NCBI RefSeq assembly: GCF_900086725.1
Contig: NZ_LT574837.1
Coordinates: 292,158 to 356,157 of the forward strand
Reading direction: 5' to 3'
Origin: Bariatricus massiliensis
Lineage (GTDB): Bacteria; Bacillota; Clostridia; Lachnospirales; Lachnospiraceae
Length of the DNA stretch: 64,000 nucleotides
How positions within the stretch are numbered: position 1 is the first letter of the stretch; each line of letters opens with the position of its first letter. The notes beneath the pieces were generated by a model. It saw only the letters and a list, made by a program, of their open reading frames with translations, did not search any database and was not told the origin of the DNA. Positions 16,881 through 25,400 of this stretch are shown piece by piece. The translations under genes and the position numbers were made by a program.

Positions 16881-17345
16881 TTAGCTATTTAGAAGTTTTG
16901 TCAAATCCTCCACGGAAGCATCCATTTTCACAGAAACTTCTTCCATGGTCATGCCGGAAGCAAGAAAACGCTTTATCACCATTTTCATATCCTCGCCGAC
17001 CTCAATGATATGGCCACCCAAATCGTAAAACCGGATCACCCGCTGGCCCCAGCTATGTTCGATCACTTCTCCCAGATATTCGATGTCCGGGTATTCTTTC
17101 AGCTTGTTTAGAAAACCGTCAAAGTCCTGTTCCTCAAAGACGATTTCCGCATTGTTAGATTTCTTTAATATCTTTTCTTTCGGCAGATTCACAAGCCAGT
17201 CAAAATCCTGCTGCAGTGCCAGGCCGCAGGTAAAAGCAATGTTTCTGCCATAATCCTGGAACACCTCTAATCCAAACAGATCCTCATAAAATTTTCTTGC
17301 GGCGTTAATATCAGCCACAGATATAAGCATACATACGTGTTTCAT
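16881..17345 (-). CDS. VOC (glyoxalase/bleomycin-resistance) family protein
   Basis: The 154-residue protein has the paired beta-alpha-beta units of the VOC fold: ISVADINAARKFYEDLFGLE at the start and VIRFYDLGGHIIEVGEDM in the second half, where the GHIIEVGE glutamate would be a metal ligand. The C-terminal 35 residues add a helical tail (MTMEEVSVKMDASVEDLTKL). Substrate unknown. AAGGAG precedes the start. Confidence 0.85.
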   Translation of the reverse strand: MKHVCMLISVADINAARKFYEDLFGLEVFQDYGRNIAFTCGLALQQDFDWLVNLPKEKILKKSNNAEIVFEEQDFDGFLNKLKEYPDIEYLGEVIEHSWGQRVIRFYDLGGHIIEVGEDMKMVIKRFLASGMTMEEVSVKMDASVEDLTKLLNS

Positions 17346-17482
17346 GCAAATACTCCTTTCAAACTGTGGTTTCCCATTTTCATATAAGTTGATTGATTAT
17401 TTATTCAAATCCAACCGAATTGACACTGGTCTTCACGGTTGAATATTTATTATACCATAGAGCAGCCTGTACCTCCACTTTT

Positions 17483-17998
17483 TCATTTCCGGTTTTGTCC
17501 AAGATTTATCCTGCTTTTGTCCAAGTTTAACCCTACGGGTATTTCCCGCAGTTCTTTCCGAAATTGGTGCGCAAAACGAATCGTCTTAACTGTACCGCCT
17601 TTTTCCCGACCGTCATACACTGCAATTACACGGTCTGAATGTTCCACCATGTAACGGTTGCGTTTGGCATAGACATTGGGCCTGTATTCATCCTGAATTA
17701 CGATAACCTCTGCACAGGCATCCAGAAGGGCGTTTGTATGTTCCTTCTGGCACAGACTGTCCATCCGTTTCCAGTATGGAAGCACCGCAATCAACCGTAG
17801 CTCAGGGAAATCCTTTTGCAGAATCACTACAATTTCCGCAAAGTATTGATCCGCACCATTGGCAAATCCGGTCATAAATCCGGTATAACCATCCGAAACC
17901 GCCTTTACAATTTCACGCCGCAAAGCATATTTTACCGCGTCTATCTGTTCATCCGGTATATCTCTGTGTCCTGTGACACAACAGGTCTTTTCTTCCAT
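17483..17998 (-). CDS. SLOG-family (DUF1273/YpsA-like) nucleotide-binding protein
   Basis: The 171-residue protein begins CCVTGHRDIPDEQ and has MTGFANGADQYFAEIVVILQ and SDRVIAVYDGREKGGTVKTI, the Rossmann-like SLOG pattern with phosphate-binding GxxxGAD and GGT loops. SLOG proteins bind nucleotides or their derivatives and include sensors in defence and stress systems; this one has no effector domain. It is transcribed away from an XRE regulator across 148 bases, suggesting control by it. Confidence 0.83.
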   Translation of the reverse strand: MEEKTCCVTGHRDIPDEQIDAVKYALRREIVKAVSDGYTGFMTGFANGADQYFAEIVVILQKDFPELRLIAVLPYWKRMDSLCQKEHTNALLDACAEVIVIQDEYRPNVYAKRNRYMVEHSDRVIAVYDGREKGGTVKTIRFAHQFRKELREIPVGLNLDKSRINLGQNRK

Positions 17999-18070
17999 TA
18001 GGTTCCTCCGTTTAATAGATTTAATTTTGTATCTATTATCATTATAATAGGTTTATTTTTTCAAGTCAAT

Positions 18071-18120
18071 GCAAATACCCTTTTCCTATTTGCGAATAGA
18101 AGCAATGTATGAGGTACAAT
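18071..18120. promoter_or_regulatory. Candidate operator and promoter in the SLOG/XRE divergent region
   Basis: GCAAATA (18071-18077) and TATTTGC (18087-18093) form a perfect inverted repeat; overlapping it is CTATTTG/CGAATAG (18086-18099). TACAAT (18115-18120) is a likely -10 box for the XRE gene, 21 bases after the operator. Autocontrol by the XRE protein is inferred. Confidence 0.45.
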
Positions 18121-18146
18121 CTATTACAGAATAGGAGGTGGGTCTG

Positions 18147-18461
18147 ATGTACGAAGAATTCGTTCCGGAACGGCTGGCAAAACTGAGATTACAAAAGGGT
18201 GTATCTGCACGCGACATGTCATTATCGTTGGGGCAGGCAAACAACTACATCAATAACATTGAAAACAAAAAATCACTTCCTGCCATGCAGTCCTTCTTCT
18301 ATATCTGTGAATATCTTGGCGTAACACCAAAGGAATTCTTTGATGAAGAAAATCTTTATCCAGAGACCCTGCAGGAATTTATTGCAGAAGCAAAGAAACT
18401 GGATCCCAAATTAATGGCATATATCCTCGGCATTATGAAAGAACTGAACAGCAAGAAGTAA
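18147..18461 (+). CDS. XRE-family transcriptional regulator
   Basis: The 104-residue protein has an N-terminal helix-turn-helix (LAKLRLQKGVSARDMSLSLG, then NNYINNIENKKSLPAMQSFF) and a short helical tail for dimer formation. ATG 18147 is preceded by AGGAGG at eight bases, so the in-frame GTG 18138 inside that site is rejected. It is the only plus-strand gene in this area and is likely to repress itself and the divergent SLOG gene. Confidence 0.85.
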   Translation: MYEEFVPERLAKLRLQKGVSARDMSLSLGQANNYINNIENKKSLPAMQSFFYICEYLGVTPKEFFDEENLYPETLQEFIAEAKKLDPKLMAYILGIMKELNSKK

Positions 18462-18632
18462 AGTGGTCACACGGATTGGCTGCTTTTTTCTTATTATCTC
18501 CTCTGTGTTCCTAAATCCATCCTCAGAACATTCTATATTCATACTTTTTTACCCTGTCAGAGCCACTCCCTCCCTAATTCAAATACATTCTTTTCCATAA
18601 TGTCTGTTACAGCCTGAAATATGATAAAAAAT

Positions 18633-19031
18633 TTATGGCCAAATCAGTTTCGCCACAATATCCTCTTCCCTCACAAAAGGTTCTTCCCAGTATCTGGAGT
18701 CCAGTGAATGCCCTGCATTGTCTCCAAGAACATAATAACAGTTCTCCGGTACTGCCACACTGATTCCATTGTGCTCTATTTGTTCATTTTTTACCGCTGC
18801 AATCCGCTTGATCAGCAGCTTCCCGTCATGATGAAAAATAATAATATCACCTGTTTCAAGTTTGGAATAAATCCGGACTCCAACAATATAACTGTCTTTT
18901 TTCAATGTCGGTTCCATAGACTCCGTAGGTACATAACCCAACAAAAATATCATCCTAAATAAAATCAATGTAATGATCATAATGAGAAACGGAATTATCC
19001 ATTTCCATGTGCTCTTCTTCAGTCTACTCAT
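18633..19031 (-). CDS. Signal peptidase I
   Basis: The 132-residue protein has one N-terminal membrane helix, the catalytic serine in GYVPTESMEPTL, the catalytic lysine in LLIKRIAAV and the GDN box YYVLGDNAGHSLDSR. It is a small S26 peptidase of Gram-positive type and cuts signal peptides outside the membrane. As the last gene of the element operon it may process the element's own surface proteins. ATG 19031 has GGAGG seven bases upstream; the longer frame to 19073 does not. Confidence 0.9.
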   Translation of the reverse strand: MSRLKKSTWKWIIPFLIMIITLILFRMIFLLGYVPTESMEPTLKKDSYIVGVRIYSKLETGDIIIFHHDGKLLIKRIAAVKNEQIEHNGISVAVPENCYYVLGDNAGHSLDSRYWEEPFVREEDIVAKLIWP

Positions 19032-19043
19032 AATTTGCCTCCA

Positions 19044-19092
19044 AAATAAAAAAAGCGGGATGCTGAAAACCAATCAAGGCTATCCGCATCCC
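19044..19092 (-). terminator. Hairpin terminator between sigma-like and signal peptidase genes
   Basis: On the minus strand GGGATGC (19086-19092) pairs with GCATCCC (19057-19063), followed by a run of seven T, then GGAGG and the next start codon within 25 bases. Confidence 0.7.
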
Positions 19093-19106
19093 ATATGATC
19101 TGCCCG

Positions 19107-19664
19107 TCACCCTTCCAGATGATAGGCATCTGCAAGCTGTACAAACTCCGGCCGGCTCTTCAGGAACTTCCGTGCTTTGGATACCCAAGCACAAACCAAT
19201 TTTGCTGAAGCATTCATTTTTACTCCAATTTCACTGCTTGTATAACCTTTTGACATCATGCAGATGGCGTCTATGCCTTTACTGGTGGAAGGCGGCGCCT
19301 CGGCCTTTGCCTGTTCGAGTATACAATTGATGTCCATACGAAAATCCGATAGTTCCTCCGGAGTTTCCTGTTCTGCTGCAATATATGGGGTCACATCGGA
19401 GAGAATCTCCTTCGCCTGTCTTCGGGTAGCATAAACCATGGCATCACAGATCTCATGCCAGATCAGCCGATAGGCATAGGTGGAAAACGTGCCGCCCTTG
19501 TCAGTTGCAGCAGCTTTGCATAGGCCAATGCTTCCAATCTGAAAAAGATCTTCGTAGGAATACATACCCACCTGATAAGGGGGCTGTAGCTTATCCTGAA
19601 TCACTTTATGTATCAGACCGATATTCTTTGCAACCTTTTCCTGTTCTTTTCCTGTCAATATCAT
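19107..19664 (-). CDS. Sigma-70-like RNA polymerase sigma factor of the element
   Basis: The 185-residue protein has region 2 (MYSYEDLFQIGSIGLCKAA, then GTFSTYAYRLIWHEICDAM) and a C-terminal region-4-like helix-turn-helix (MMSKGYTSSEIGVKMNASAK). It would bind core RNA polymerase and direct it to a set of promoters, perhaps of the element. Its ATG overlaps the stop of the DUF3268 gene (ATGA), so translation is coupled. Weak conservation of region 4 leaves open a non-sigma regulatory role. Confidence 0.78.
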   Translation of the reverse strand: MILTGKEQEKVAKNIGLIHKVIQDKLQPPYQVGMYSYEDLFQIGSIGLCKAAATDKGGTFSTYAYRLIWHEICDAMVYATRRQAKEILSDVTPYIAAEQETPEELSDFRMDINCILEQAKAEAPPSTSKGIDAICMMSKGYTSSEIGVKMNASAKLVCAWVSKARKFLKSRPEFVQLADAYHLEG

Positions 19665-20134
19665 GAGGCTGCCACGCCCCCTTCTAATGCTCGAAATCGG
19701 TATCTGTTCTTTCCGGATTTACGGCGCTCCATGAGCCTGCGGCTCTCTTCAATAACCTGTTTGCAGTAATATTCCCCCAGATGGCCAATATGTGCTTCCG
19801 ATAAAGGAGCACAAATTAAGTCTGCCAGCCACTGATAAGCATCCTGTTTGCTCATCATCCCAGACTGGTGCAGCTGGTCAAAATAATGATGTGCTGTCCG
19901 CCTGAGGGTGCGAAGTTCATGATTGGCCAGGCTTCCCACTGGGATATTGGTTCCAGCATGGACTCGTACATAAGCGTCACATTCCGGATAACGGCTGCAT
20001 ACATAGAGCATTGTTTTTTTACTGTTATCATGATAAATCCCATCCGCACTCCGATAAATAACCGGACTGCCACAATAAGGGCAACGCATCGAACCTGCCT
20101 GAAATCCCTTTCTTTTCTTTTTTTGTTTTTTCAT
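19661..20134 (-). CDS. DUF3268 zinc-finger protein
   Basis: The 157-residue protein has a zinc ribbon MRCPYCGSPVIYRSADGIYH with a second half around YVCSRYPECDAYVRVH, then ANHELRTLRRTAHHYFDQLH and a helical tail. This is the DUF3268 layout found on clostridial mobile elements; a role in DNA replication or transfer is only inferred. ATG 20134 has GGAGG eight bases upstream. The long leader before it holds a terminator-like hairpin and a multibranched RNA-like element. Confidence 0.75.
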   Translation of the reverse strand: MKKQKKKRKGFQAGSMRCPYCGSPVIYRSADGIYHDNSKKTMLYVCSRYPECDAYVRVHAGTNIPVGSLANHELRTLRRTAHHYFDQLHQSGMMSKQDAYQWLADLICAPLSEAHIGHLGEYYCKQVIEESRRLMERRKSGKNRYRFRALEGGVAAS

Positions 20135-20163
20135 CGTCTTAACCTCCGTTTGGATAAAAGAAA

Positions 20164-20269
20164 AAGCCGGAAGGTCTGCAAAAAAGCATACAGAGCCAAA
20201 GCACTGGAATTTCAATGTCTCATCCAGCAAATTGACTCTGTAAGTATTTAAGCAGCCTTCCGGCTTTAA
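20164..20269 (-). terminator. Attenuator-like terminator hairpin in the DUF3268 leader
   Basis: On the minus strand AAGCCGGAAGG (20258-20268) pairs with CCTTCCGGCTT (near 20164-20174), followed by TTTCTTTT. The loop is about 85 bases and contains an inner ACAGAG/CTCTGT pair. It stands between the structured element and the DUF3268 ribosome site, where it could stop transcription. Confidence 0.55.
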
Positions 20270-20279
20270 TATTCAAATG

Positions 20280-20390
20280 ACTTGCGTTGTTGTGGATCCG
20301 CTCAATGCGCAGAATCCGTAACGGTTCCCTGATTCCCCTGAATCAGGTCTGACGCTATACCACAAACGTACCGAGAGCCTGAACGCAAGT
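20280..20390 (-). ncRNA. Structured leader RNA upstream of the DUF3268 gene
   Basis: The outer stem ACTTGCGTT / AACGCAAGT (20280-20288 and 20382-20390) encloses TTGTGG / CCACAA (20290-20295 and 20360-20365) and an inner hairpin CCTGATT-CAGGGG-AATCAGG near 20333-20352. No gene fits the stretch. I recall that a candidate structured RNA motif has been reported upstream of DUF3268 genes; this element is in the right place and strand, but only a covariance search could confirm identity. Confidence 0.5.
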
Positions 20391-20516
20391 CCCTGCCACG
20401 GTTATAGTATAGCAAATTAAAATCCGCATGTCAAGCCTTATAGGAATATTTATTTTAAGTTTTTATATAAATTATTCCTATAAGGGTTTCTCGTGTGTTC
20501 CGAAATCAGTCTGAGA

Positions 20517-21065
20517 CTAATCCTCTTCATATTCATCCTCGTACTCAACATCGCTTTCTCTGCGTTTTTTCATCACCTGCATGACGACTAAACTGCCGAC
20601 AGCCAAAACCATGCCGCCTGCAAATAGTACAAGATGAAGTACCGGGATGCCTGCAACTGTGCCCTTTGAATCTTGCCCGCTATTTGAACCATTGCTTTTC
20701 TGGTTCTCACTGCTCTCATTTTGCATCTCCTCTGTTGTGGCAGGGACTTGCGTTGCTTGTGGAGCAGATACAGAGGAATTCATACAGGTCAGCACATAGG
20801 CATTGCTGCCACCCAGTTCCATTCTCAGGACACCGTCTTCGCCAACTGCTATGGTTCCAGGGTACATCCCGGAATCCGTTTTCAGCTGAAATTCTACTCC
20901 AGCCCAGTCTGCACCGAGCTGAATTTCCAGTTTCTCAGGTTCTATGACCTGCATTTCCGTTCCATCCGTTCCCTGCGGCTCCGCATAGATCGGTGTGGCC
21001 GGAATGCAGAGGATACAGATGAGAGAAAGGACTGTCAGAATTCCTTTTAACAAATTTACTTTCAT
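20517..21065 (-). CDS. Membrane-anchored surface protein of unknown function
   Basis: The 182-residue protein has a signal peptide (about residues 1-29, ending in PIYA), a small beta-rich ectodomain (to about 105), a Ser/Asn/Gln-rich linker (about 105-140) and one C-terminal membrane helix (PVLHLVLFAGGMVLAVGSLV), followed by KKRR and an acidic tail. The order suggests an exported, membrane-held protein with its N-terminal domain outside. ATG 21065 is chosen since AGGAGG is eight bases upstream; ATG 21071 is too close. It is part of the element operon. Confidence 0.65.
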   Translation of the reverse strand: MKVNLLKGILTVLSLICILCIPATPIYAEPQGTDGTEMQVIEPEKLEIQLGADWAGVEFQLKTDSGMYPGTIAVGEDGVLRMELGGSNAYVLTCMNSSVSAPQATQVPATTEEMQNESSENQKSNGSNSGQDSKGTVAGIPVLHLVLFAGGMVLAVGSLVVMQVMKKRRESDVEYEDEYEED

Positions 21066-21079
21066 GGTCATTTCCTCCT

Positions 21080-21109
21080 AAAAAAGGCTGCCCCTTTAAG
21101 GACAGCCCA
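21080..21109 (-). terminator. Hairpin terminator between fic and the surface protein gene
   Basis: On the minus strand GGCTGTCC-TTAAA-GGGGCAGCC (21086-21107) is followed by TTTTTTAGGAGG: the T-run runs directly into the ribosome site of the next gene. Confidence 0.75.
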
Positions 21110-21127
21110 TAATAATCATATGAATTT

Positions 21128-22261
21128 TTAAGTGTCTTTTCGTAAAATATCCAGATATTCCTGATAAGCAAATACCCTGTTTCTGCTTGCGTTGTTGGTC
21201 TGCATTAAGATTCCCTCTTTCACAAACCTGCCCACTGCTGCGGATACTGTGCTAAAAGAGAGTCCTAATTCATCCGCTGTCTTCCTAATATCAATAATCG
21301 GGTTTTGCTCCAGATAGGAAAACAGTTTTTCTGCTGTCTGCGCTGCACGCCCCATCTGCTTAACAACCGCCTCGTTACGGTCATGCAGAGCGGAGAGCTT
21401 ATGGATTGCCTCCGTTGCATCCTCAGCAGATTCTTTCACTGCCTGCAGGAAAAACCTGACCCACTGCTCATAATTATCCTTGTTTCTGACTTCACTCATA
21501 CGGTCATAATATTCGATACGGTTTTTCTTCAGAAAATAGGAAATATACAGAGCTGGTGTTTTCAGGGCTTTTTTCTCAATTAAAAACAAAGTAATTAGAA
21601 GTCTCCCTACACGGCCGTTTCCATCTAAAAACGGATGGATCGTTTCAAACTGATAATGAAGAAGAGCCGCTTGGATTAGGATATCCAGCGTATCATCCGA
21701 ATGGATGTACTTTTCCAAATCCGACATTGCTTTTTGCATGTCTTCTGGGCGCGGCGGAATATATCTCGCATTTTTCAGCGTGCTTCCTGCAGCTCCGATC
21801 CAGTTCTGAGAGATCCGGAATTCGCCCGGACTCTTTTCCTGGCCTCTGACTCCCTCCATCAAAACAGCATGGGTCTCTTTAATCAGCCGATTACAAAGCG
21901 GCAGAGTTTCTAACCGATTCAGTGCAAATTCAGTAGCCTTGATATAATTGATGACATCCGACACATTCTGGTTTGCATTCTGTTCAACGAGTGGATCCAG
22001 CACATCCTCCAGTGTAGCCTGTGTGCCCTCGATCTGGGAGGACAATAACGCTTCCTTACGCACATACATGGAGATAAAAAGGCTCATATTGGGAATGTTA
22101 GCAGAAAGAGTGTCCAGTGTAGCCAGTGCTTTTGTCGCCCCAATTAAAGCAGTAATCATATCCGCATCCATCTCCAATAACGGCGGAAGTGGTGCTGGAC
22201 AAAAAGATTTGTATTCTGCCTCTCCGCTTAAATTCTTGACATATTCTCCCGCTCTTCCCAT
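21128..22261 (-). CDS. Fic-family protein with inhibitory helix and winged-helix tail
   Basis: The 377-residue protein has the AMPylation motif HPFLDGNGRVGR (His209) and an N-terminal inhibitory motif SSQIEGT at 74-80 (class II, Fic preceded by the inhibitory helix). The C-terminus (about 315-370) is a winged helix (IDIRKTADELGLSFSTVSAA). It probably transfers AMP or another nucleotide group to a protein and may bind DNA. ATG 22261 has GGAGG eight bases upstream. A perfect dyad over its promoter suggests autoregulation. It stands inside the conjugation operon but has its own promoter. Confidence 0.88.
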   Translation of the reverse strand: MGRAGEYVKNLSGEAEYKSFCPAPLPPLLEMDADMITALIGATKALATLDTLSANIPNMSLFISMYVRKEALLSSQIEGTQATLEDVLDPLVEQNANQNVSDVINYIKATEFALNRLETLPLCNRLIKETHAVLMEGVRGQEKSPGEFRISQNWIGAAGSTLKNARYIPPRPEDMQKAMSDLEKYIHSDDTLDILIQAALLHYQFETIHPFLDGNGRVGRLLITLFLIEKKALKTPALYISYFLKKNRIEYYDRMSEVRNKDNYEQWVRFFLQAVKESAEDATEAIHKLSALHDRNEAVVKQMGRAAQTAEKLFSYLEQNPIIDIRKTADELGLSFSTVSAAVGRFVKEGILMQTNNASRNRVFAYQEYLDILRKDT

Positions 22262-22278
22262 AAAAGACACCTCCAAGT

Positions 22279-22322
22279 CAAAATAACACTCTTATTATAC
22301 CTCTGTTATTTTGATTTGTCAA
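22279..22322 (-). promoter_or_regulatory. fic promoter overlapped by a perfect 10-bp dyad operator
   Basis: On the minus strand TTGACA (22317-22322) and TATAAT (22294-22299) are 17 bases apart, a consensus promoter. CAAAATAACA (22279-22288) and TGTTATTTTG (22304-22313) form a perfect inverted repeat flanking the -10 box. Further CAAAATA-like half sites lie upstream near 22330. Confidence 0.75.
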
Positions 22323-22435
22323 CTTAACTCAAAATAGAGTTTTCATTTATTATTATTTACGTTTTTAAGTCATAATATTCGTCCTCCAAAACTTTTTTTA
22401 TTTTGATTTCATATCAACATAAAGGTCTAAATTGA

Positions 22436-22464
22436 GAACCGGGCAGAGAATCTCTGCCCAGTTC
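22436..22464 (-). terminator. Strong hairpin after the adhesin gene
   Basis: GAACCGGGCAGAGA and TCTCTGCCCAGTTC form a stem of about 14 bp with one mismatch. The T-run after it is weak. It lies about 20 bases past the adhesin stop codon. Confidence 0.65.
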
Positions 22465-22483
22465 CTTTCTGATTTACAGATTC

Positions 22484-25400
22484 TTACTTCGTATCTTTCT
22501 TCTTGCGTTTTTTGGCCCAGAAGATGCTTGTGCCAAGTCCAGCGGCGCTGGCAGCAATTAAGCCAACCCACATCCACGGATTGAAGTCATCGCCTGTCTT
22601 TGGTACATCCACCGTAACTTTATCGTTATGAACATTGACCGTCAAGGTTTCATCCTTCACCAACTCTACTGTTACCGGATCCGGACGCTTGTAGCCTGCG
22701 CTAACACTGTCTTCCACCTCGGTCACGGTATACTTGCCCACATGCAGGTTCTCAATGAAGATCTCACCGTTTGCATCAGTCTGGAATGTCTTGTCATAAT
22801 TATCACCGACGATGCGGAAACTGAAGCCTTCCACTTTTCTATCAGAAGAAGTCTTGACAATCTTTAAGTTACCTCTGAACGCCTGATTATAGAAGCCCTT
22901 ACCGGCCTCATTCTCAACCTCATAGGTCTTCCCGTCGGTATCAATCATGATATAATAGGTATTTTCGTCCAAATAGAAACCATCCGGAGCTGTCTTCTCT
23001 TTGATGAGCACCCCGCCGTACAAGAGATCTTTCATCTCATACTGGCCGGGTTCTGTCTCTTCCATTACGCCAAGCAGCTCATCCTCTTTATCAAACTCTT
23101 TGTTGCCGTTGGTATCACGATATACTTCAAATACTGCACCACTGAGCTTGTTTTCCGGATAATCCTTGTCAAACTTAGTCAGGTGCAGGTTGCCGCGGAT
23201 AAATTCATTGGTGATTTCCACTTCAATTACCTGCGCATCTTCGTTGACTACGACCGGGAACTGCTCTGTGCAAAGCACGAAACCTTCCGGTTGCTCAATC
23301 TCCCTGATGATCCATTTTCCGAATGGGATATCGTTGAAGGAGAAGGTTCCATCCTCCGCAGAAGTTGTTGCAACGATTGCATTTTCTTCCGTAAACTCTG
23401 TAACAGAAGGTGCAAACAGACCAATCTTGGCACCGCCCAGTGTGTCTCCGTTTTCATCGACTTTCTTGCCAGATACCGAACCATAGATCAGCTCATTGAC
23501 AATGGCTTCACCATCGTTGGCTTTCACCGTAACAAAAGCCTCCTCCTGACTGCCGTAGGAGAATGTGACCGGATACTTCTCATCACTCAAAATGTAATGG
23601 GCATCGGTGCTATGTTCTTTCAGGTAATAGCTTCCAAAGGGAAGGTCTGTTTTGACCACGCCGACTCCGTCTGCATCAATGCTTACAACCTCTATGAGAC
23701 CGTCTGCCGGTATGACAGCGCCATCTGCTGCAGTAATGTCCTCTGCTGCATATAGGCCAAATGTGATATTGGCAAGTTCATTGTTATTGCCGATGCCAAA
23801 GACTTCGTTCACCTCAAGCATTTTCTCCAGACTCATCTGGACTTTCTGGCGTTCATTGTAGAATCCCGAAGAAACTTCTGTCACAACAATCTCTTGTCCG
23901 GCATATACAAGCTCTACCTGCTTGCTTTCCTGATTGAGTACCATTCCGAAAGGCGCCTGGATCTCACGAATCTCATATTTCCCCAGATAAAGCTCCTTGC
24001 TGGATGCAATTCCGTTTGCGGCGGTCGTAATGGTATCGACCACATCGCCTTTTGCTGCTCTGAGCGTTCCGTCTGGAGTATAGATATCCTCTGCAGCACG
24101 GATTTCATAGGTTGCGCCCTCAAGCCCGCGGATTTCATAGACTGGCTGGTACATGACCTCTGCACCGTCTTTGTCCACGCCGTCCATTTCCGTAACGGTG
24201 GCAAAGACCTCGCCGGTCTTCGTGATATGGATGATGCCCTTCTGAGGCATATTATGCTTTTCTACCACGACCACATCCTGTGTGCCGTCTACCGTGAAAG
24301 GCACCGGCTCACTGTCCAGCACATAACCAAAACAGGTTTCTTTTTCAATCAGCTCATACTGGCCGTAGGAAAGCTCGCAAGGAAGCATCAGCCAGCCTTC
24401 GTCATTGGTGAAAAATGTGTCGATGGTAACAGGTGTCGGATAATACACTGTCTGAGAGATGATTTCTCCTGTTGACAGATCGCGTACCTGGAAACCGACT
24501 CCCGCTGCTGGAATAATCTTTCCAGTTTCTGCATCATGCTTCTCCACGCGGATAAAGCTGGACTGAGTCAGGTTGTTCAGGATATAGGAATACGTCTGCT
24601 CATTGGAACGGATAAAGACAGTGAAATCTGGTATGAATGCCTGTCCCTCCATGCCTTCGGTCTGATGAACAATATATCGACCATACGGCAGATCTTTAGA
24701 AATGGCAAATCCATCCGCATCGGTAATCAACTCATCTCGTTCCGCTTCGCGGGCATTTTCAAAACTGCCTGCGCTGGCAAGGTAAATCTGGAACTTGGCG
24801 TCTTTCTCCGGCTGTTCGATTATACCTTCATGCCCGGAAGCTTCGATTTCGTCCATGGGTATCGGATCCGGCTCATAAGGATTCGTTTCCGCTTCCGTCT
24901 CCGGGGCAGCATTTTCTTCTGTACCAGATTCTTCTGTTTCCAGGACCTCTTCATCGCTAACTTCAGGTTCTGCGTTTTCTGTATCAGTCTGGACATTGTC
25001 GCCGTTTACAGCTTCCTCAGTCTGGACATCATTGCTGTCTACGGTTTCTTCAGGCTGGTCGTTCCCGCTTACAGCCGCAAGCATTACCATATCCGCTTCC
25101 TGTTCTCTCGCTGCAGGTGTACTTTCCGAATCATCCAGTTCCGCATCAATGTGCTTAATCAAACGAATACGTCCCATGATAACCTGTTCGGTAACATCCA
25201 TCGGAATCTGGTTCAGTTCAACTGTAAAATTGCCAGGCTCTGCCGGAATCGGATAAATGGTTTCATCCAAAAGGTATCCCGGGGAAGGACTGATTTCACG
25301 AAGCGTCCAGTTGGAATTACAGATGAAATAATCACTGATAAAAGATCCATCGGCATCCGTTGTGTAAGAAGCGATTAACTCATCACCCTGATACAGACCG

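Noticed and set aside
23183..25378. Long plus-strand open frames opposite the adhesin gene
   Set aside because: They are antisense shadows of the repetitive Cna-B coding region, without ribosome sites or known domains.
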